Below are positions 8,867-17,451 of a stretch of DNA of 55,324 nt, in pieces. This DNA comes from an uncultured Verrucomicrobiota bacterium (GTDB taxonomy: Bacteria; Verrucomicrobiota; Verrucomicrobiia; Opitutales; Opitutaceae). Numbering within the stretch: position 1 is the first letter of the stretch; the number at the start of each line of letters is the position of its first letter. The stretch is from positions 1 through 55,324 of the forward strand of contig CAJCBL010000082.1 of the NCBI GenBank assembly GCA_903960515.1, written 5' to 3'. The translations under genes were made by a program, and so were the position numbers. The notes under the pieces are model-generated. The model ran no database searches. It saw only the letters and a list, made by a program, of their open reading frames with translations, and was not told where the DNA came from.

Positions 8867-10501
8867 ATGCGCCGCGCCGGGAGAAAGATTGATCTTTGCT
8901 TGGGCGATCCTACGCTCGGCCACCTTTCCTCCCCTGCACACTGCGACATCCTCTTGAGTCCCCTCGGCGAATCATCTGCTTGGATCTTCGGTATTGCGGC
9001 CCTCACCGGCGCCGGCGCCGGCTTCGCCTTGTCTTGGTTCGTGTTAAACCAGTCGCGACGCCTGGCCTCCGAACGGGCGGCCAGCGTAGTGGAGCTCGCC
9101 AAGCGCGAGGCACTGGTGGCCGGGGCGGAAGTTCGAGCCAAGACCGACGAGGAGCTCAACGCCCGCCGCGCCGATTTCCAGCGCGAGCATGATCGCCGCG
9201 AGATCGAGGTCGACGTGAAGCTGCGCGAGATCCGCAACCACGAGGAGTCCCTCGCCCTGCTCGATTTCCAGCTCGACGCCCGCCAGGAACGCCTCGGCCG
9301 CGAGGCCGCCGCCATCAAACAGGGCCGCGACGCCGTGCGCTCCCAGGCCAGGAGCGTGCGCGAACGCCTGGAGGAGCTCGCGCACATGGACGCCTCCGAC
9401 ATCAAGAAGGCCCTACGCGAGGAGGTCATGATCGAGTGCAAGGACGACCTGCGCCAGTACCGCAAGGAGCTCATGGACCGCTCCGAGGCCGACCTGAAGA
9501 TGGAGGCCAAGCGAGTGCTGCTCGCCCTGATGCAGCGCATGGCCAGCCAGCCCAACCACGATGTAACCGCCACCATCGTACAGTTGCCCAACGACGAGAT
9601 GAAGGGCCGCATCATCGGGCGCGAGGGCCGCAACATCAAATCCTTCGAGGCCACCACCGGGGTCACCCTGCTCATCGACGAGTCCCCCAACATGGTGCTC
9701 ATCTCCTCCTTCGACCCGGTGCGCCGCGAGGTGGCCAAGATCGCCCTGCAGGCCCTCGTGGCCGACGGCCGCATCCATCCCGCCAGCATCGAGGAGCAAG
9801 TCCACCGCGCGCAGAAGGAGATCAGCGTACACGTGCTGGCCTCCGCCGAGGCGGCCGTGCAGAAGCTCAAGCTCAGCGGGATCCACCCCGAGATCCTGCA
9901 GGTGCTCGGCCGGCTGCAGTTCCGGCATTCGTTTTCCCAGAACGTGCTCGACCACAGCATCGAGGTGGCCCAGTTCGCCTCGCTCATCGCCTCCGAGCTC
10001 GGGCTCGACCCTCAGGTGGCCAAGCGCGCCGGCCTGCTCCACGATCTGGGCAAGGCCATCGAGGCGGAGCTGGAGGGCAGCCACGCGCACATCGGCGCCG
10101 AGTTCGCCCGCCGCTTCGGCGAGGCGCCGGTGATCGTCAACGCCATCGCCGCCCATCACGAGGAGGTGAAACCGGAAAGTCTCTACGCCGGCATCGTCAT
10201 CCTCGCCGACACCCTTTCCGCCATCCGCCCCGGAGCCCGGGCCGAGTCGATGGCGGCCTACATCGAGCGTCTCCAGCGTCTGGAGCGCATCGCCCTCGCC
10301 CTGCCCGGCGTGCAGCAGGCCTACGCCATTCAGGCCGGCCGCGAGGTGCGCGTGGTGGTGGCGCCCAATCTGGTGGGCGACAGCGAGGCGCGCGAGATGG
10401 CCTCGCTCATCCGCCAGCGCATCGAGGACGAGCTCCAATATCCCAGCACGATCAGGGTAATCGTCATCCGCGAGCAGCGCTTTGTGGAAACGGCCACGTG
10501 A
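8867..10501 (+). CDS. rny: Ribonuclease Y
   Basis: This membrane-anchored endoribonuclease initiates mRNA decay. The 544 residues from the ATG at 8867 show a hydrophobic anchor (residues about 38-60, AWIFGIAALTGAGAGFALSWFVL), a long charged coiled coil (about 60-200), a KH RNA-binding domain with GRIIGREGRNIKSFE (near 246-260), and an HD domain with the metal-binding His-Asp in LLHDLGKA (near 391) and downstream HHEE. The first 29 residues look non-native. A TTG at 8954 would put the anchor at the usual N-terminal place, so the true start may be there. The gene is transcribed divergently from rodA-rng, with a repeat-filled spacer between. Confidence 0.95.
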   Translation: MRRAGRKIDLCLGDPTLGHLSSPAHCDILLSPLGESSAWIFGIAALTGAGAGFALSWFVLNQSRRLASERAASVVELAKREALVAGAEVRAKTDEELNARRADFQREHDRREIEVDVKLREIRNHEESLALLDFQLDARQERLGREAAAIKQGRDAVRSQARSVRERLEELAHMDASDIKKALREEVMIECKDDLRQYRKELMDRSEADLKMEAKRVLLALMQRMASQPNHDVTATIVQLPNDEMKGRIIGREGRNIKSFEATTGVTLLIDESPNMVLISSFDPVRREVAKIALQALVADGRIHPASIEEQVHRAQKEISVHVLASAEAAVQKLKLSGIHPEILQVLGRLQFRHSFSQNVLDHSIEVAQFASLIASELGLDPQVAKRAGLLHDLGKAIEAELEGSHAHIGAEFARRFGEAPVIVNAIAAHHEEVKPESLYAGIVILADTLSAIRPGARAESMAAYIERLQRLERIALALPGVQQAYAIQAGREVRVVVAPNLVGDSEAREMASLIRQRIEDELQYPSTIRVIVIREQRFVETAT

Positions 10502-11031
10502 CGCGCTGCTGCGCGCAAGGCTGAAGGCGAAATGCTGAAGGCGGAAGGCGGCAGGAGTGCGCGAGAACTAAACGGCGCCAGTGCCGGAGCGCCAGCGGCG
10601 GGGTCGCACCTCGTGTCCGGACCGTATCTACTACGCCCGCGACTCGTTGGGCTTATTGAGATGAGTGCCAACGCGTGAAGCCTTTGAGTGGCCGCGTTGT
10701 CCTCAACGCGATCGTCCTTTGCCAGCCTGCTAGTCGAGGGACTGGCGGTCCGTCGACGAGCCACGCCCCTGCCGCAATCGCCTGAGCCGTAACCATGCAA
10801 TCGTACCGCTTTGCCCTCTGGCAGTGCTCGAACTTGTCCGCCGTAGGAGCGTGCTTGCACGCGATCTGCGCTCTGAATCGCGTGCAAGCACGCTCCTACG
10901 ACTGAATGCTCACGCCTGAGCGGGGCCAGATTTGCTCGGCCCGCCCTGCGAGCGAGGTGCGCACCTCTCTATTTCCCCTTCCGCTTCTTTCAGCTTTCAG
11001 CCTTCGGCCTTCAGCCCTTTGCTTCCGCCCC
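10502..11031. other. Intergenic region rny-queF
   Basis: These 530 bp hold no convincing gene. The region carries repeat copy 4 (10784-10920) and GCTGAAGGCGAAATGCTGAAGG-like motifs near 10520, which recur in inverted sense as CAGCTTTCAGCCTTCGG at 10990-11006. I looked for a preQ1 riboswitch ahead of queF and saw none. Confidence 0.4.
10784..10920 (+). repeat. Mobile-like repeat family, copy 4 (full length) with REP hairpin
   Basis: It begins TGAGCCGTAACCATGCAA and ends CTGAATGCTCACGCCTGAG. The internal hairpin at 10843-10899 has 23-bp perfect arms starting GTAGGAGCGTGCTTGCACG. Most of its length aligns with 49576-49716. Confidence 0.8.
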
Positions 11032-11397
11032 ATGCCCGACGCCAAGATCCTCGAAGTATTTCCCAATCCCGCCCCGCAGCGCGATTTCCTCATCGAGCAC
11101 ACGCATCACGAGTTCACCTCGGTGTGCCCGATCACTGGACACCCCGACTTCGCCGCGATCACCGTGCGCTACGTGCCGGACAAGATCTGCGTGGAGCTCA
11201 AGTCGCTGAAGCTCTACTTCCACTCCTTCCGCAACGAGGGCATCTTCTTCGAGGCTGCGACCAATCAGATCTGCGACGACCTCGGCAAGACGCTCAAGCC
11301 GCGCAGCCTCACCATCGTGGCCGACTGGAAGGCTCGCGGCGGTTTCTCCTCGGTGATCACCGCAGAGTACACCGCGCCCAAGAAGAGCCGGAAGTGA
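11032..11397 (+). CDS. queF: NADPH-dependent preQ0 reductase QueF
   Basis: QueF reduces 7-cyano-7-deazaguanine (preQ0) to preQ1 with NADPH in the queuosine tRNA-modification pathway, in the cytosol. The 121-residue length fits the single-domain type I enzyme. The catalytic Cys32 lies in SVCPITGHPDF, and the acid Asp39 follows seven residues later, the same spacing as Cys55/Asp62 of B. subtilis QueF. The family motif ELKSLKLYFHSFRNEGIFFE gives the QueF signature and the substrate-binding Glu. The ATG at 11032 removes an unconserved upstream extension. No other que gene is visible in the window. Confidence 0.96.
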   Translation: MPDAKILEVFPNPAPQRDFLIEHTHHEFTSVCPITGHPDFAAITVRYVPDKICVELKSLKLYFHSFRNEGIFFEAATNQICDDLGKTLKPRSLTIVADWKARGGFSSVITAEYTAPKKSRK

Positions 11398-11406
11398 ACC
11401 TTTGCT

Positions 11407-11500
11407 GGGAGCGCCGAGCTCCAGCTCGGCTCCCGTTTGGAGACCGTGCTGCGTCGATGGCGGCTCAGCGGAAAAAGCCGAGCTGGAGCTCGGCGCTCCC
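11407..11500. repeat. Large inverted repeat of palindromic arms after queF
   Basis: The arms at 11407-11430 and 11477-11500 (GGGAGCGCCGAGCTCCAGCTCGGC and its complement) face each other across 46 nt. Each arm contains its own palindrome, so cruciform or alternative hairpins are possible. It starts 10 bp after the queF stop. No clear T-run follows, so terminator action is uncertain. Confidence 0.7.
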
Positions 11501-11537
11501 GGGTAAATACTTGTCTCCGGGAGTTTTCTTGGGGGGC

Positions 11538-12302
11538 CTACGGATTGAGCGTGCGCAGCACTTCGGCGTGGAGCTTTGGATGCGCGGCAACGATCGACTT
11601 CGCGCCCATCGGCTCTCGCCCCTGCCAGTCGGTGATCACACCGCCGGCACCGCGGATCACCGGCACCAGCGCCGCGATGTCCCAGGGGTTCATGATCGGG
11701 TCGCCCATGATGTCGGCCCAACCGGTGGCCAGCAGCAGATAGCCGTAGCAGTCGCCCCACGTGCGCACCATGCGGACACGCTCGCTGAGCGCAGTCCACC
11801 CGGCGGCGCTTTGGTGGCGCGGCACGTCGAGCGTATCGGTGACGAGCAGCGTGGCGGCGGCCAGGCCGGCGGGCTCGCGCAGGCGCACGGGGTTGCCATT
11901 GAGGGTGGTCGCCGTGCCGTCGCCTACCACGAGTTGCCGCAGCACCGGTTGGTGGATGCAACCTAGCACGGGCTGGCCGCGGTGTAGCAGGGCGATGAGC
12001 GTGCCAAAGAGCGGGCAGGCCGTGGCGAAACTCTTGGTACCGTCGATCGGGTCGAGCACCCAGACAAACTCCGCGTCGGCGCGTTCGCTGCCAAACTCCT
12101 CGCCGAGCACGCCGTGCTCGGGGAAGCGCTTCGAGATCATCGCTCGCATGAGCTCTTCGGCGCCGCGGTCGGCGGCGGTCACCGGCGTCTGGTCGGCCTT
12201 GAGCTCGATGGCCACCTCGTGGCTGCCGAAGAGCGGGCGTATGAAGTCGCCGCTGGCGGTTGCGAGTTCGTGCAGGAAGGCGCGATAGGGTGCGAGGTCC
12301 AC
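11538..12302 (-). CDS. hisN: Inositol monophosphatase family protein, histidinol-phosphatase HisN-type
   Basis: A Mg2+-dependent phosphatase of 254 residues from a GTG at 12302. Motifs: GVLGEEFGS (metal-binding Glu), WVLDPIDGTKSFATACPLFG (Asp-x-x-Asp-Gly-Thr catalytic box), and MNPWDIAALVPVIRGAGGVITDW (third metal Asp). The wording of the last motif and GTKSF favour HisN, which dephosphorylates histidinol phosphate in histidine synthesis, over a true inositol phosphatase, but this is family-level inference. The frame stays open far upstream only because it is antisense to the exonuclease gene. It converges with queF. Confidence 0.88.
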   Translation of the reverse strand: MDLAPYRAFLHELATASGDFIRPLFGSHEVAIELKADQTPVTAADRGAEELMRAMISKRFPEHGVLGEEFGSERADAEFVWVLDPIDGTKSFATACPLFGTLIALLHRGQPVLGCIHQPVLRQLVVGDGTATTLNGNPVRLREPAGLAAATLLVTDTLDVPRHQSAAGWTALSERVRMVRTWGDCYGYLLLATGWADIMGDPIMNPWDIAALVPVIRGAGGVITDWQGREPMGAKSIVAAHPKLHAEVLRTLNP

Positions 12303-12335
12303 GGCGCAGAGGTTGCCGGGGTTGGCGGCGAAATT

Positions 12336-12364
12336 CACCCAAAAACCGCGCGCCGTTTTTGGTG
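12336..12364. promoter_or_regulatory. Inverted repeat between divergent genes
   Basis: CACCCAAAAAC and GTTTTTGGTG form an imperfect stem around a GC-rich loop in the 96-bp gap between the divergent hisN and exonuclease starts. It could be an operator or shared regulatory hairpin, but nothing proves it. Confidence 0.3.
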
Positions 12365-12398
12365 TGCAGCCGGCACCGGCGCGGTTTGCATCGGGCCA

Positions 12399-13064
12399 AT
12401 GCACTGGACCGCGGCCCCCATCCACTTCCTCGACTTCGAGGGCAGCCACTCTGCGGGCGTGGTGGAGTACGGCGTGGCGGTGCTGCAGGGCGGCGAAGTT
12501 GCCGCCACCGCCACTCGGCTGTGCCGGCCGCGCGGACCGATCCGGGCCGAGGATACCGCGGTGCATGGGCTCGACGCCGCGGCCACCGCCGGAGCGGCCC
12601 CCTTGGCCGACGACTGGGAGCTCTTCGCCGGTTGGCGCCAACGCGGCCCGCTGGCCGCCCATTTCGCCGGCACCGAGAACGGGTTGCTCAAGGCCGTATG
12701 GCCCTACGCTCGCCAGTCGCCGGACTTCGCCCGCCCGGGCAGCGCGACAAACGACTGGGGCCCGTGGATCGACACCGGCCGGCTGATACCCCAGATGTTC
12801 CACGACATCGGCTCGGCGAAGCTCGAGGACTTGGTGACGCGCTTCGCGCTCGCAGAGGAGCTGGAGGTCTTGGCGGCGCAACACTGCCCGCCGCAGCGGC
12901 GCCGCTATCATGCTGCGCTCTACGACGCTCTGGCCTCCGCGCTGCTGCTGCGGGCGGCGCTGCGGCGGCCGGAGTTTGCCACTGCCACGATCCCGTGGCT
13001 GCTGCACTTGAGCGCTCTGGATCCCGCGCGCCGCGAGGCGATGCAGCAGCGCGAGCTGTTCTGA
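12399..13064 (+). CDS. DnaQ-like 3'-5' exonuclease family protein
   Basis: The 221-residue protein has exonuclease motif I in HFLDFEGS (Asp12, Glu14) and a motif III-like HAALYDALASA (His and Asp five residues apart) near residue 170, the DEDDh layout. It lacks extra domains, so it may be a stand-alone proofreading or RNA-processing exonuclease rather than polymerase III epsilon. The ATG at 12399 begins MHWTAAPIHF just ahead of motif I, and the frame upstream of it is antisense to hisN. The substrate is unknown. Confidence 0.82.
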   Translation: MHWTAAPIHFLDFEGSHSAGVVEYGVAVLQGGEVAATATRLCRPRGPIRAEDTAVHGLDAAATAGAAPLADDWELFAGWRQRGPLAAHFAGTENGLLKAVWPYARQSPDFARPGSATNDWGPWIDTGRLIPQMFHDIGSAKLEDLVTRFALAEELEVLAAQHCPPQRRRYHAALYDALASALLLRAALRRPEFATATIPWLLHLSALDPARREAMQQRELF

Positions 13065-13266
13065 GCGATGACCAGAGGGCGCTCATCGTTGGTACCGGAC
13101 GCTTGAGCGGAGAGACGGTATTCAACCGGCCTTTGCGGGAGCCGTTTTTCTGACGGCCCTCCCCTATTCAATTCCCAACCCGCCAAAGGGCACCGGCCGC
13201 GACGCAGGCCGTGAGGACACCCAAGCCGGCCCCGCATGGGCCGGCGGGAATCGCGCCGGAATCGCT

Positions 13267-14646
13267 TTGCCTGCATCGCGGGCGCTCAGCAGCGTGGCAG
13301 CTGTGTACCCATCCGCAGGGGAAATACCCTGGCGGCGGGCGGCGCGAAAACTCGCCGGCCGTCTCGCCCTCGGCTACGCGCTCGAAGCCACCAGCACTCC
13401 TCTGGTGGCCGCAGCGGCGGCGCTGGCGTGTTCGATTCTGTTGATGCGTACCGGCGTAGTGTCCCCCGGGGTCGCGTTCGGGGTGGCCGGCGGGGGGCTA
13501 AGCGCTGTAGTTGCACTGGGCTGGCGTGCGGTGAGCGGGCGACGGGCGGAGCTACGTGCCGCCGCGCTGGCCCGGCTCGATGCGGCGTTGGGTTGTCAGG
13601 ACCGGTTGCTGGCCGCCGCCGAGGGCGCGGTGCCCTGGCCGCCCGTGCCGGAGCAGTTTCCGGCAGTGGTACATTGGCGGTGGCGGAGCGTAGGCGCCGC
13701 GCCGGCGATCGCGTTGGCCGTGCTCGCAGCGGCGTGGTGGCTGCCGGTGGCACCGGCCGGGGTGCCGCCGCTTGGTGCCCCGCAGCGCCCGCCGGTATTC
13801 GATGACCTCACGCAGTTGGTCGAGGAATTGCGCCAGGACGAGGCGGTTTCGCCCGCCGCAGTCGACCAGCTCGGTCGAACCCTCGACGAACTGCTCCAGC
13901 GCGAGTCGGCCAGCCTCTATAGTCATGGGAGTTTGGAGGCGGCGGCGCGCCTGCTCGATCAGACTGCCGCTGGCGCGAGCGAGCTTTCCGCCGGGCTCGT
14001 CGCCGCAGACGCCGCGCTCACGCAACTCTCCGATGCTTCCGATGCCGCCGCCAACCGGGAGGGGCAGGATTCGCTTGCTGGCGCGCTGCGCTCGCTGGAG
14101 CACGCCGCGCTTCCCGTGAGCCCGATGCTCGCCGGGGCGCTGCGCGATGCGCAGGCTGGCTCGCTCAGCCCGCAGCAGCGGGCGTCGCTCTCCCGCCAGT
14201 TGCGCAACGCCTGCAGCCGTCCCCGGGAAGGCAAGGGCTCTAGCACGCTCAAATTCACCCAGCGCAGCGGCACGCCCTCCCTGGCACGCGACGGCCGCCC
14301 CGGCTCGGGTAAGCCCGGTCAGGGCAAAGACTGCGAAAACGGCGGCCCCGGGGATGGCAACGGCGGAGTGAGCCGCGGCCCCGGGCATCCTCCCCTCGCA
14401 CTCGCCTCCGAACCGACTGCGCGCCGCGACGGTCGTGCCGAGGCAGTGGAGACAGCCGACCGCGACCAGGCCGGGTTGGGCGAGCTCATCTCCGAGTCCG
14501 CCGGTGCACCGCGCACCGATCCGCTCGCGGAACAGTCACCAGCTATCGGTGGCACCTTGGCCGAGCCCGGACGCGGTGCCGATGCCGTGCGCATCGACGA
14601 ACTCACTCCGGACGAGCGCCGCGCCGTCCGCCGCTTTTTCCAATGA
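13267..14646 (+). CDS. Membrane protein, first gene of MoxR/VWA operon
   Basis: The 459 residues from TTG 13267 have three hydrophobic segments (about 45-62, 68-86 and 146-163), a helical region (about 170-320) and a Gly/Pro-rich low-complexity stretch with GKPGQGKDCENGGPGDGNGG (about 345-370). The end DELTPDERRAVRRFF is charged. It resembles the large N-terminal membrane proteins that precede moxR in Verrucomicrobia and related phyla (DUF4175-like organisation), though I cannot name a domain with certainty. The start is uncertain: GTG codons lie about 25-35 bp in. Its stop overlaps the moxR start (ATGA), which shows translational coupling. Confidence 0.7.
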   Translation: MPASRALSSVAAVYPSAGEIPWRRAARKLAGRLALGYALEATSTPLVAAAAALACSILLMRTGVVSPGVAFGVAGGGLSAVVALGWRAVSGRRAELRAAALARLDAALGCQDRLLAAAEGAVPWPPVPEQFPAVVHWRWRSVGAAPAIALAVLAAAWWLPVAPAGVPPLGAPQRPPVFDDLTQLVEELRQDEAVSPAAVDQLGRTLDELLQRESASLYSHGSLEAAARLLDQTAAGASELSAGLVAADAALTQLSDASDAAANREGQDSLAGALRSLEHAALPVSPMLAGALRDAQAGSLSPQQRASLSRQLRNACSRPREGKGSSTLKFTQRSGTPSLARDGRPGSGKPGQGKDCENGGPGDGNGGVSRGPGHPPLALASEPTARRDGRAEAVETADRDQAGLGELISESAGAPRTDPLAEQSPAIGGTLAEPGRGADAVRIDELTPDERRAVRRFFQ

Positions 14647-15668
14647 CCCCGCTCACCGCCCCGCCCAGCGAGATCGAAACCGCCGCCGCCCGCGACCAAC
14701 TCCTGCGCCTGCGGGCCTCCCTAGAGCAGGTGCTCTTCGGCCAGGAGGAGGTCGTGGAGTCGGTGGTGCTCGGATTGGTCGCACGCGGCCACCTGCTGCT
14801 GGAAGGGTTGCCAGGGCTTGGCAAGACCCAGCTCGCCAAGGCTCTCGCCGCCGCGCTCGGGCTGGACGGCCGGCGGGTGCAGTTCACGCCCGACCTGTTG
14901 CCCGGCGACATCACCGGCGGTCCCATCCTTGAGGAGACGCCCGCCGGCCGGCGCCTGGTCTTCCACCGCGGCCCGGTATTCGCGAATCTCGTGCTGGCCG
15001 ACGAGATCAACCGCGCTTCGCCCAAGACCCAATCGGCCCTGCTGGAGGCGATGCAGGAGCGACGCGTAACGGTGATGGGCGAAACGCATCCCCTGCCCGA
15101 GCCGTTTTTCGTCATCGCCACGCAGAACCCCATCGAGCTCGAGGGCACGTATCCGCTGCCTGAAGCGCAGGTGGACCGCTTCCTTTTCAAGATCGATGTG
15201 CCCCGGCCCAGTGCCGCGGTGCTTGAGCGCATCGTGCTGCACCGCTCGCTCGGCACCGATCCGGAGGTGCCTGCGGTGATGACGCGCGATGAACTGCTCG
15301 CGCTCTCCGCGCTGGCCACCCGGATCCATATACCGAAACCGGTTGCCGGTTACATCGCGAGACTCGTCCACGCCACCCAGCCCGGCGAGTCCGCCGCTTC
15401 CGCCGGGGTGAAATATGGTGCCGGCCCGCGAGCCGCGCTGGCGCTGGCCGCCGCCTCCCGCGCCCGGGCTCTGATGGAGGGCCGCGTGCACATCGCCGCC
15501 GAGGACGTGAGGGCCGTAGCCCCCGCCGTGCTGCGCCACCGGCTGGTGCTCGACTATGCCGCGCATATCGAGGGCCGCACGCCCGGCTCGGTCATCGCCG
15601 CGCTGCTTGCTGAGGTGCCCGGCACCGCTGGTGCACTACCAAAGACCCTCGCCGATGCAAAACGCTGA
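14643..15668 (+). CDS. MoxR-family AAA+ ATPase
   Basis: MoxR ATPases act as chaperones that, with von Willebrand proteins, mature or activate other protein complexes. The 341-residue protein has Walker A GLPGLGKT (Lys61), Walker B LADEINR (Asp120, Glu121), the sensor I region FFVIATQNPIELEGTYPLPEAQ, and an arginine-finger/sensor II region ending in the AAA lid (RAALALAAASRARAL). Length and motifs are typical. It is followed after 1 nt by the next gene. DUF58 and two VWA genes in the same operon are its expected partners. Confidence 0.96.
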   Translation: MTPLTAPPSEIETAAARDQLLRLRASLEQVLFGQEEVVESVVLGLVARGHLLLEGLPGLGKTQLAKALAAALGLDGRRVQFTPDLLPGDITGGPILEETPAGRRLVFHRGPVFANLVLADEINRASPKTQSALLEAMQERRVTVMGETHPLPEPFFVIATQNPIELEGTYPLPEAQVDRFLFKIDVPRPSAAVLERIVLHRSLGTDPEVPAVMTRDELLALSALATRIHIPKPVAGYIARLVHATQPGESAASAGVKYGAGPRAALALAAASRARALMEGRVHIAAEDVRAVAPAVLRHRLVLDYAAHIEGRTPGSVIAALLAEVPGTAGALPKTLADAKR

Positions 15669-15669
15669 G

Positions 15670-17451
15670 ATGAACGCCCCCCTCTCCGCCATCCATCGCC
15701 GAACCTCGCACGCGTGGCTCCGGTTTCTTGTGCCAGTGCTGGTGTGCTGCGCTTGCGGCGCGGTGCCGCTGCGGGCGGCTTCGGGCGAGGCGTGGCCCAA
15801 GGCTATTCAGATCGAAGAGGGCGTGCCGGTGAAAATCACCTACGACGCGAGCTTCACACAGGGGCCGGAGAGCGGATTTCTCACTGTGAAAATCGTAATC
15901 ACCAACGGGACTACGGAGCGTCTTGCCTGGCGAGCCTCGCTCGTGAAGGACGGCAATAACTACGGTAGGAGCCGCTATGGTATTCGGTTTGGGGACGATG
16001 ATGGATGGCGCTCGTTTGATTTCCGATCCGAAGTCGAGGCATTGGAAGTGCCAGCGGGCGCGACTCGGGAATTCAATGTTGCCTTGCCTGTCACGAGCGG
16101 CGGTTACGGCAATTTGCGGATTGATGGGCCCCATGTGCAATCGGCCTACGCGCAGCTTCAACGTAGCGATAGTCTGTTGGCTGATTCGCGGCTAGCCGAC
16201 CCCTTTTTCAGTGGCTGGGATGAATTGAACAAGAAGAGGCGTATGCACGTTGGCGACATCAGCCATTGGTCGGATTTCCCCGAGGACTGGAAAGCGTATG
16301 CAGGTTTCCGCCTGCTGATCCTCAAGTCATCGAGCTGGGCGGAGCGGACTGGGGCCCAGCGCAGCGCGCTCGTCCATTATGTGGCGACCGGTGGCACTCT
16401 AGTATTTGTTGGCGAGGGCGATGAGCCCACGGCGCTGCCTGCAGAGTTCGGCGTTCCGGCGATGATCGGAAGTCGTCTGCCAGGCGTGGTGTGCGGGCTG
16501 GGCTTGGTTGATTGTGTGGCAACCGAAACTGCCGCCTGTGTGGAGAACGCGCATGACTTGGCCGGCCGGCTCGGTAGCGTAGGCAGTCCGCCCTGGCTCA
16601 TTCCGCTCCCGGACTGGCTTGTCCTAAAGCTGCCGAGGGCGGCGCTGATCGTCTTGCTGTTGGTGTCGGCTCTGTTGGCCGGACCGGGGGCGCTGTTCTG
16701 GCTGGCAAAGCGCCAGCAACGCCACCGCCTCTTCCTGGTGCTGCCGGCGATAGCGGCGGGCACCACGTTGGTGCTGCTCGCACTCATCTTCATCAACGAC
16801 GGCACCGGCGGCGAGGGGCGCCGCACAGTGTTGGCGGCCCTGGTCGACGGCCGGCCGGAGATGGCGGTGTATCAGCAGCAGTCGGCACGCTGTGGGTTTC
16901 TCTTCCGCACGGATTTCACTCTGCCCGCGGACGCGATGGCCAGCATGTCGGTCCCTCAAACCATGGCGGGCGATTTCATGGTGGAGCGCACCGGCGGCGA
17001 ATGCCGCGGCGACTGGTTCCGCAACCGTAGCGTAACCGCGCAGACAATCACCCACACCATTCCTACGCGTGCAGCACTCGAGCTGCGACCGGGAGGCGAC
17101 GGTACGGGGCCCACAGTGGTGTCCACGTTTCCGGCACCGTTGCGCGACCTGGTGCTGGTACTCGGGCCCGAGCAGAAGGTGTGGCGCGCGGCCGTAGTCT
17201 CCCCCGGCGCGCCCACCCGCTTGGTGGCCGACAACGGCGGAGCCTCGCTGCTGAGCGGCGAGTTGCTGCATCAGCTCAACGTGCCTTTCCACGGCGCGCT
17301 TGATCATCTGGTTACCGGCGCCGATCTCACCGGACGCTTTTTCGCCGCCACCGATCGGCTGGAGGGCGCGCCGATCCCGACCCTCGCTTCGATCCGTTGG
17401 ACGGACACGATCCTGGTCACCGGCCGCTGCTCACAAGGGAGGCAGCCGTGA
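15670..17451 (+). CDS. Exported membrane protein of the MoxR/ABC operon
   Basis: The protein has 593 residues. An N-terminal Sec signal (residues about 15-40, LVPVLVCCACGAVPLRA) leads to a beta-rich extracytoplasmic part (about 40-330). Two membrane segments follow (near residues 330-350, ALIVLLLVSALLAGPGALF, and 360-380). A C-terminal soluble part ends in RCSQGRQP. I see no catalytic motif. The N-terminal region resembles the surface-exposed halves of gliding-type ABC proteins only in layout. An alternative ATG at 15655 adds five residues. The stop overlaps the GTG of the ABC ATPase gene. Confidence 0.7.
   Translation: MNAPLSAIHRRTSHAWLRFLVPVLVCCACGAVPLRAASGEAWPKAIQIEEGVPVKITYDASFTQGPESGFLTVKIVITNGTTERLAWRASLVKDGNNYGRSRYGIRFGDDDGWRSFDFRSEVEALEVPAGATREFNVALPVTSGGYGNLRIDGPHVQSAYAQLQRSDSLLADSRLADPFFSGWDELNKKRRMHVGDISHWSDFPEDWKAYAGFRLLILKSSSWAERTGAQRSALVHYVATGGTLVFVGEGDEPTALPAEFGVPAMIGSRLPGVVCGLGLVDCVATETAACVENAHDLAGRLGSVGSPPWLIPLPDWLVLKLPRAALIVLLLVSALLAGPGALFWLAKRQQRHRLFLVLPAIAAGTTLVLLALIFINDGTGGEGRRTVLAALVDGRPEMAVYQQQSARCGFLFRTDFTLPADAMASMSVPQTMAGDFMVERTGGECRGDWFRNRSVTAQTITHTIPTRAALELRPGGDGTGPTVVSTFPAPLRDLVLVLGPEQKVWRAAVVSPGAPTRLVADNGGASLLSGELLHQLNVPFHGALDHLVTGADLTGRFFAATDRLEGAPIPTLASIRWTDTILVTGRCSQGRQP

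Noticed and set aside
10940-11031. preQ1 riboswitch before queF
   Set aside because: The stretch is pyrimidine-rich and lacks a compact pseudoknot-type pattern.
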